12,908 nucleotides of DNA from Polyrhizophydium stewartii. Its lineage: Eukaryota; Chytridiomycota; Chytridiomycetes; Rhizophydiales. Both the position numbers and the translations under genes were made by a program. The notes beneath the pieces are model-generated. The model was not told the DNA's origin and searched no databases. It saw only the letters and a list, made by a program, of their open reading frames with translations. Shown piece after piece: positions 7,726 to 12,908 of the stretch (position 1 is the first letter of the stretch; every line of letters begins with the position of its first letter). The DNA is taken from assembly GCA_027604665.1 (NCBI GenBank), contig JADGIZ010000493.1:1-12908 (forward strand), in the 5' to 3' direction.

Positions 7726-10700
7726 TCAGAACCGCCGGTTTTGTTCGGCAATCTCGTTGGCAAACTCTTTGAGAACAGCGCTGGTGCGCGGCGTGTCCTC
7801 GGGGCGAGCTTGGCACAGCTGCATGTGCGCCGGGGATCGCGTTGTCGGTGAGCATGTGGCAGAAACGCAGCAGACAAAATGGCCAGACCACCAGCAGCAC
7901 TCACGTTGCCGACATCATACACAAAGAGGGAGCCATCGCTCGACGCCAGCGCAGCACGCTTGCCGTCCTTGTTCCAGCTGATTTTGTTGAGCGCCTTGCG
8001 GTTCGGCACGGTCTCGCTGGCGATCGGGATCTCGGACACGGTCATATTGAACAGGTTGAAGTGGCCGCTGCCGTCGACCGAGCCAAACATGGCAGGGTGC
8101 GTCGGCGACCACGCAACGTCAAAGACATAGTCCTCGGCCTCCTCGAACGAGTGCAGGCACGACACCAGGTTGCTCTGCGGCGCCGCCAGGCCCGTCGAGG
8201 CCTTGGACGTCTGCGGCGCCTTCCACAGCTTCACCGTCCAGTCGACCGACGACGTCAAGAACAGGTCCTGGAAGTCGAGACTGCCTGCAGCCGGATGGAA
8301 GTCGATGCCCGTGATCATGCCGTAGTGGCCCGAGTACACTGCCGACGGGTCGATGCCGGCCTTGCTGTTGTCGCCAAGGCGCCAGAGTCTGGGGATCAGC
8401 GCAGATTCGCACAGTTCGGTCACTGGAGTGCAGAGATGAGCCTCACCTGCCGGCGCGATCGAAGCGGTTCGCCTGGTAAACGTTGCCCTCTTCGGTGCCG
8501 ACCCAAAAAGTCGTTGATTCGTTCTGGGGGAAGGCCAGGCACGAGATGGCAACCTCGTCGGTGCGGCTGTTGCTCGGGTAGGTGAGCTCGGTCAGCTCCT
8601 GCGGCTTGGCGAGCATGTCGAGCTGCCATGTGCACACGACGCCGTCGGTCGACGCCGTGACGAGATTGTGCGCATTCTGCGTGCCGATGATGGACATGGC
8701 AAAGACCGGGTGCGAGTGGCCCGGCGACGACAGCGACGTCTTGAGCGTCGGCGTGTGCTGTGCGCGCGTGTCCCAGATCACAATCTGGCCAGAGTACGTG
8801 CCGCCCACAATCATGTGCGGGTGGAACTGCGAGAAGCGTGCGGACATGACGTCCGACTGCAACCGGGGGCGTTGGGTCAGGGCCGCCGCTCACGCTTTGG
8901 CTTGGCAGCAGCATGCCTGCGGGCTCACCTGGGCCTGCAGCGTGAACTCTGGGCGGCCCGACAGATGCATGTTCCACACAAGAACGAGGCCGTCCGGGTC
9001 GTTGATGTTGGCCGAGTTCTTGTTGTACGAGCCAAGAACGAGCTCGGGGAACTGCACCGACCAGTCGATGTCCGTGACGGAGCGGTTCTTGGTGAGCTTG
9101 TCGTGCGAGAAGGTGCGCACGTGCTGCATGCCGCTGGTCTCCTTGCCGTCGCTGCTGCCCGAGAGCGAGGTCGTTCAAGCGGGATTCAGCAACCGGGATT
9201 CAGCCCACACACTCATGCACACACGCCCGTGCACACGAGCAGCTGTGCATCCGCGAGGCGGCCAGATCGGCCTCCATATGGGCAACTCACACGCGATCGA
9301 CGGTGGCGGTGTAGTCGGCCAGGATATCGTAGTCTTCGGTGAGCGCGCGCTCGATGAACTTGGTGGAGCGGTCGAAAAAGTGCAAAAAGTCCTCCGAGGA
9401 TATGATGGCCGCCCGCTCTTGGTCCGAGAGCACGGGGATATGTGGCTCTGATATGGGGTGCGGCCGCGCGCAGTCAAGCAGGCAGTATTCGATGGGCGCA
9501 TGGGGCGGAGGGTTCAGCGTCGGCGTGTAAGATTCAGCGGCCGGGGGGATATCTATCAGAAACTCGGCGTCGGCGAGCAGGAGGTCTAATCTACCAGGAG
9601 TGGCGAGCTCGGTTTCCTCTTCCGGAATCGCAATGTGGTCGAGCGAGTCGCGCAGGCTCTGGTCGCGCGGCGAGCGGCCGTCGCGGTCCGTTGATGCCTT
9701 GCGCGCAATCGCAAACTCGGCCGACTTGCGCCGCATCGCCAGCTCCGACGAGCGGCGCTTGAGGGTCGGATCCGTCGGGCGGCGCGCGGGGCTGGGCGAC
9801 TCGGGCGACGGTAGCTCCCACGAGATCGACGGCATGTCATCCGTCTGGACCTCCTTGGAGTACATGACCTTTTCCTGGACGACCGGGACGCAGCGTGAGC
9901 ACCGGATCCGACCAGGGCGAGCGGGGCCCACGAGGCGATCGCAGCTCGCGCACCTGCGGCGGGACTTCGATGTGCGTGACTGAGGACATTGTGAGCGCCG
10001 CGACGGTGGCGGCGGTGCTGCGCGTGCACGAGCGTCAGCGCCTCGTCGCAGCCCGCGAGCGCACTGCGCGAGGGCAGCACGGACCTGATCGCCAGATCGC
10101 GCTGGCGATCCGCAGAGCTCTCGGCCGCTGGCGCCGTGCCGGCAGCGGCGCCGTTCGCAGGCGGCCCCTCGGCGCTGCCGTTGGCGCCATCTGGCACCTG
10201 CTGCTCCAAGGGGTGCTGATCGCCGGCGGCGGCGGCGTCCGCCAGCAGCGGCGAGGCGCCAAGGCCCGAGAAGTCGCCGACGACGTCGAGCGGCGGCGGG
10301 CGGGCGACCGGCACCTCGCGCACAGGCCCGATGAGCGACTCGACGAGCTGCTCAACCTCCTGGCGCGACGTGGTGTACAGCGTCTGGCGGTCGTGGCGTG
10401 GCGTGGCGTCAGCGGGCAGCGGCGCGGGCAGGCATCGATGCGGGCATCCGCCGCCAGCGAAGGGCGGTGCACACGCACTGCGGGGATGTGCGCCGTCTGC
10501 GACGCCGTCTCCGTGCGCACGGCCTTGGCCCGCCGCAGCTCGACGAGGCGCTCCTTCTTGCGGGCGATTTCTGTGCGGTGCCGGGCGTGAGCGGGCTGCT
10601 GTGGGCCAGCGGCCGCGGGGGCAGCCGTCCGCAGCCTGGGCAGCGGCGCCACTTCTGGCGGCGTGCCTGCGCCGCCGTGGCAGCGCGGGCGGGCGCAGTG

Positions 10701-10742
10701 CGGCCGCTCACCGAGCCGAAGCTCCGTGCTGTCTCCGGGCAT
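7726..10742 (-). CDS. PAC11: Cytoplasmic dynein intermediate chain (WD40)
   Basis: Nine exons in transcript order: 10742-10712, 10570-10479, 10383-10085, 10017-9954, 9874-9291, 9154-8929, 8856-8447, 8364-7905 and 7818-7726; about 752 residues. The protein links dynein heavy chain to light chains and dynactin. The N-terminus (IARKKERLVELRRAK) is the charged helix that in this family binds p150/NudE. A KEVQTDD light-chain-type motif lies at 169-175. The conserved SSEDFLHFFDRSTKFIERAL block (321-340) precedes the WD40 propeller, which includes GGTYSGQIVIWDTR, GTQNAHNLVTASTDG, AGSKAGI, SSVDWTVKLW and WSPTHPAMFGSVDG, all family signatures. Exon 7/8 is joined at CAACAG|C because AGSKAGI matches the family; an acceptor 40 nt upstream would also stay in frame. 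The C-terminus reads ANEIAEQNRRF. PAC11 is the yeast name; animal orthologues are DYNC1I. Confidence 0.94.
9155..9290 (-). other. Dynein intron 5 with a NAGNAG tandem acceptor
   Basis: The donor GT|GTGAGTT follows ...TATVDR in phase 2. The acceptor is GGGCAGCAG|C, two AG dinucleotides three bases apart. Either AG keeps the frame; using the distal one drops a single serine before DGKETSG. The intron also contains two copies of GCTGAATCCCG-like sequence that could serve as branch sites. Confidence 0.65.
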
Positions 10743-11007
10743 GGGTGTCGTGATCCAAACGCAGTTCAGGCGATATTGACACGGAATCGACCGGCTGGCC
10801 GCGACTGCGTCTCGCCAGGCCGCGCTGCTGCCGCGTCCGACGCCTCGCTACCCAAAATGACAGCGGATGCGATCGATCTGCTGGGTCCCCCATGCGTGCG
10901 CCGCCGGAACATGCCGATGCCGGCCAAGCCGTCGACTCGCAGCCCGGCGAGCCGCATCGCGGATTAGTACCAATGGCGGCGATGTCAGCCTGAACGCGCT
11001 TGCCGGC
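10743..11007. promoter_or_regulatory. Divergent promoter region between dynein intermediate chain and CstF-64
   Basis: Two genes are transcribed away from this 265-bp gap. A CCAAT pentamer lies at 10970-10974 on the plus strand, only 34 bp before the CstF-64 ATG, so it may sit in the 5' UTR rather than act as a promoter box. A short upstream reading frame overlaps it. The only AT-rich patch, TCAGGCGATATTGACACG near 10766-10783, could serve the minus-strand gene. Open frames through this gap do not resemble known proteins. Confidence 0.5.
10973..10993 (+). promoter_or_regulatory. Short upstream ORF before CstF-64
   Basis: ATG GCG GCG ATG TCA GCC TGA encodes MAAMSA and stops 14 nt before the CstF-64 start codon. 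It would be a uORF with two possible starts if transcription begins upstream of 10973. The ACCAATGG context is reasonable for initiation. Whether it is in the transcript cannot be told from sequence alone. Confidence 0.4.
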
Positions 11008-12430
11008 ATGTCCAGAATTGTCTTTGGTGCGCCGGCCGAGCCGCCGAGTGCGCCAGCGACGGGCCTTGGGCTGACGAGTGCCGCCTGCCGCCCGCGCAGT
11101 CGGAAACATCAGCTACGACCTGACCGAGCCGCAGCTTGTGGAGCTCTTCAGCCAGGTCGGCACGGTGCTGTCGTTCCGGCTGGTCTTTGACCGCGACACG
11201 GGCAAGCCCAAGGGATACGGCTTCTGCACGTTCCCCGGTGCGTTGCGCTGCTCTGGCCAGCGCTCGGTGCTTGGAACTGCCCGTGGGCTGCCTGGCTCGC
11301 TCGCGCGGCACGCACGCTCACGCTTGCGGACGGCGCAGACCACGTCACGGCCGCGAGCGCGGTGCGCAACCTGCACAACCACGACCTCGGCGGGCGTCCG
11401 CTGCGTGTCGCCTTTGCCGACGCCGAGCGCGACGACCCCGAGTATGAGGCCGTGAGCATCCGCGCACCTGCACGATGCCGGCGCGCATCGGCACGCATCT
11501 GACATGCGCGCACGCGGCGCTGCAGGCGAGGCGGATGGAAAGCCAGCAGCCGCTGCGGGTCCTTCAAGGCGTGACGGCGTCCGAGGCCGTTTCGCAGGCT
11601 GTCGGCTCGTTCCAGGCCCCGCAGCTTGCCGAGCTGCTTGGCCACCTCAAGGCAGGTGCCGCGGTCAGGTAGATTTGTATGCCAACCACATCGGTGCTGA
11701 CGCACGCCTGTGCGATACGCAGTTGATGCTGCAGACGACACCCGAGAACGGCCGCACGCTGCTGTCCCAGAACCCGCAGCTGGCATATGGCATCTTCCAG
11801 GCACTCCTGGCCATGAACGCGCTCGACCAGTTCACAATGCAGGCACGCAAGCGCCTTTTTGCGAGGTCCTGGTTGTGTTAGAAACCATAGCTTGTCGTCC
11901 TAACCCTGATTGTTTTGCAGAGGATCTTGCAGACCCAGTCGGCGCAACCTGCCGGCCAGGCTCCGCAGCCACCGATGATGCCGCCGATGATGCCCCCTCA
12001 GATACCGCCGCAGATGCCACCGCAGATGCCCCCACAGATGCCGCCTCAAATGCCACCGCCGATGCCGCCCCAGATGCCTCCTCAAATGCCGCCGCAGATG
12101 CCTGCCATGAACATGCCCATGGGTGCACCCGCGCCAGCGCAGCTGAGTGAGCCAGCCGCCCCAAACCACCCGCAGTCTGGCTCTACGCTGACGCGTTTGG
12201 CCCGCTGTCGCAATAGCCAACTACCTCGAAGAGCAGCAAAAAGTGAGCACCGCTGGTTTCGGATGCGACGACAGCCCGTGTGCGTTTGGTCTCACTGACA
12301 CATCGTGCCGGGACTCTCACAGCAACTGCTCCTGCAAGTTCTGCATCTCACGCCGGAGCAAATCAGCGCACTGCCGCCCGAGCAGCAGCAGCAGATCCAC
12401 CTTCTGCGTGCGCAAGTGCTCGGATCATAA
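11008..12430 (+). CDS. CSTF2: Cleavage stimulation factor 64 kDa subunit (CstF-64/Rna15-type)
   Basis: Eight proposed exons: 11008-11026, 11100-11237, 11339-11451, 11526-11651, 11723-11842, 11921-12146, 12217-12242 and 12323-12430; about 291 residues, near the length of yeast Rna15. The nuclear factor binds U/GU-rich RNA downstream of the poly(A) site. The RRM spans residues 4-80, with RNP2 (IVFVGNISY) and RNP1 (KGYGFCTF), followed by the family-typical GGRPLRV. The hinge (about 108-178) includes [11 protein letters not shown] and [17 protein letters not shown], which in this family binds CstF-77. A Pro/Met repeat (about 190-230) follows. The C-terminal domain ([18 protein letters not shown]) is the Pcf11-binding helical bundle. 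Exon 1 encodes only MSRIVF plus one base; splicing restores FVGNISY. Introns 4 and 5 seem to be GC-AG. Exon 4's start is the least certain edge. Confidence 0.92.
11652..11722 (+). other. Probable GC-AG intron 4 of CstF-64
   Basis: Exon 4 ends LLGHLK (AAG at 11649-11651) and exon 5 begins [11 protein letters not shown]. The junction K-LMLQTTP aligns without gaps to the family's QMK-LCVQNSP. The donor would be AAG|GCAGGT and the acceptor ATACGCAG, with GTGCTGAC as branch site. The nearby GT donor (11656) is in phase 1, whereas the usable acceptors are in phase 0, so it breaks the frame. Confidence 0.7.
11843..11920 (+). other. Probable GC-AG intron 5 of CstF-64
   Basis: Exon 5 would end LDQFTMQ with donor CAG|GCACGC, and exon 6 begin RILQTQ after the strong acceptor TTTTGCAG, preceded by CCTAACCC. 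The result, LDQFTMQRILQTQ, matches the human helix VDPEIALKILHRQ in length with no gap. A GT-AG alternative exists (donor 11866, acceptor after 11922) that stays in frame but inserts eight residues (ARKRLFAR) and skips the better acceptor by two bases. Confidence 0.5.
11966..12118 (+). repeat. Coding 12-bp tandem repeat (PPQM) in CstF-64
   Basis: About eleven imperfect copies of a CCGCCNCAGATG unit encode successive [12 protein letters not shown] and PPPM tetrapeptides, ending in PAMNMPM. Third positions vary (CCG, CCA, CCC, CCT), so the array is maintained at protein level or is old. Human CstF-64 carries a different repeat (MEARA/G type) in the corresponding region between hinge and C-terminal domain. 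Confidence 0.9.
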
Positions 12431-12733
12431 ACCGCGCTGGCTGGCATCGCAGACATTTTCCACGCAGAGGACAGGTGCGAGATGTTGCAAACGAGTCGGA
12501 GTTAGCGCGATGTATTCGCTATGAGAAGATATACATGATGATGATGGTGAATGATCAGGCATGGGGCCGCCTGTCGGCGAGAGAGGCACAACAGGGCAAA
12601 GCCAAAACGTGAATGAGGAGGGGCAGGGCTGCACGTGAACCTGAGCATGACTAAGGAATAGGAGTAGGAGAGTGGCTCGTTAAGGAAGAAAGGAGAGATA
12701 GGGTGGAGGCTTGGCGTGTTGCCGCCAGAGAGC
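12431..12733. other. Convergent 3' intergenic region
   Basis: This 303-bp stretch lies between the stop codons of CstF-64 (plus) and the last gene (minus) and must hold both 3' UTRs. It is less GC-rich than the rest, with a short ATG-rich run (ATACATGATGATGATGG near 12530) and a purine-rich stretch at 12655-12705. I find no plausible reading frame, tRNA-like structure or canonical AATAAA. Confidence 0.5.
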
Positions 12734-12908
12734 TTAAGCCTCGCCGGTGACGTGAACGATCGAGGGAACCATGTCCTTCTTCTCGACACCGATCATCGTC
12801 GCCGACGAGTCGGTCGCGCCAATGCCATTGAAGGAAGCGAAGGCGTACGACTCCTCGCCGACTTCGGTGATGTCGCCGCCAAGGTCCTCGTTCTCGGCCG
12901 ACGTGCGG
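12734..12908 (-). CDS. 3' end of an unidentified gene, inverted paralogue of the gene at 1-142 (partial)
   Basis: On the minus strand a frame runs from the window edge (codons from 12907) to TAA at 12736-12734, encoding 57 residues that begin RTSAENEDLGG and end VHVTGEA. I do not recognise the family. The first 22 codons match the left-edge gene at 64 of 67 bases, including nearly all third positions, with a single internal silent change. The tail then differs: here it is FASFNGIGATDSSATMIG followed by an EKK-containing end, eleven residues longer than the left copy. There is faint residual likeness in the tails (SEKGKIDV versus VEKKDMVP). No signal peptide or motif can be judged from a C-terminal fragment. 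Confidence 0.7.
   Translation of the reverse strand, partial: RTSAENEDLGGDITEVGEESYAFASFNGIGATDSSATMIGVEKKDMVPSIVHVTGEA
12842..12908 (-). repeat. Right arm of a terminal inverted repeat (coding)
   Basis: Partner of bases 1-67 in the opposite orientation, 64 of 67 identical, about 12.8 kb away. It lies within the partial gene at 12734-12908. Confidence 0.9.

Noticed and set aside
6138..8552. 804-codon minus-strand frame that appears to fuse dynein WD40 sequence to the rhomboid
   Set aside because: It is a chance run-through. It enters dynein exon 8 through an intron, leaves it through another, crosses the last dynein exon in the wrong frame and continues over the intergenic spacer. Each gene has its own proper start or stop within it.
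10391..10410. GTGGC tandem run
   Set aside because: It is a short low-complexity tract inside a dynein intron, too short to call a functional repeat.
11966..12118. CRISPR-like short repeats
   Set aside because: The 12-bp units are contiguous, with no spacers, and encode PPQM in frame with a known eukaryotic protein.
12431..12733. Possible tRNA or small gene in the convergent 3' region
   Set aside because: No A-box/B-box pattern or cloverleaf could be made by eye, and frames there are short and without similarity to known families.
1..12908. Transposon or mobile element carried between the inverted end repeats
   Set aside because: The arms are coding C-termini of a gene family, and everything between is conserved eukaryotic housekeeping genes; no transposase, reverse transcriptase or target-site duplication is visible.

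Overview
This is a gene-dense, GC-rich fungal nuclear segment. The genes carry many short introns (about 30-170 nt) with GTGAGY/GTGCGY-type donors and an almost invariant CTGAC-like branch site. The protein set (RPABC4, a CCDC186-like coiled-coil protein, a 7-TM rhomboid, dynein intermediate chain, CstF-64) fits a basidiomycete. A compact Ustilaginomycotina-type yeast genome such as Malassezia is my best guess, but the lineage is inferred from style, not from a marker gene. Gene models were spliced by hand from reading-frame continuity and remembered family alignments, so individual exon borders are predictions.

Layout, left to right: 1-142 (+) is the 3' end of an unidentified gene. 356-747 (+) is RPB12/RPABC4, three exons, 56 aa. 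948-5880 (-) is a seven-exon, about 1460-residue coiled-coil protein whose C-terminus resembles CCDC186/CCCP-1 (Golgi and dense-core-vesicle trafficking). 6138-7562 (-) is a two-exon, 434-aa rhomboid-family intramembrane serine protease with an intact Ser/His dyad. 7726-10742 (-) is a nine-exon, about 752-aa cytoplasmic dynein intermediate chain with an N-terminal helix, an LC8-like motif and a C-terminal WD40 propeller. 11008-12430 (+) is an eight-exon, about 291-aa CstF-64/Rna15-type mRNA 3'-end processing factor with RRM, hinge, Pro/Met repeat and C-terminal domain. 12734-12908 (-) is the 3' end of a second unidentified gene.

The genes are mostly housekeeping and show no operon or cluster logic. 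Trafficking and motor genes lie next to each other on the minus strand, while RNA polymerase and 3'-processing genes flank them on the plus strand. Dynein intermediate chain and CstF-64 share a 265-bp divergent promoter region. RPB12 converges with the coiled-coil gene, and CstF-64 converges with the last gene.

Two things stand out. First, the two window ends carry the same coding segment in inverted orientation (64 of 67 bases identical), after which the two C-termini differ; the 12.8 kb between them is therefore bracketed by inverted paralogous sequence. Second, three of the 24 predicted introns appear to use GC-AG rather than GT-AG splice sites, two of them in CstF-64, where the family alignment pins the exon edge.
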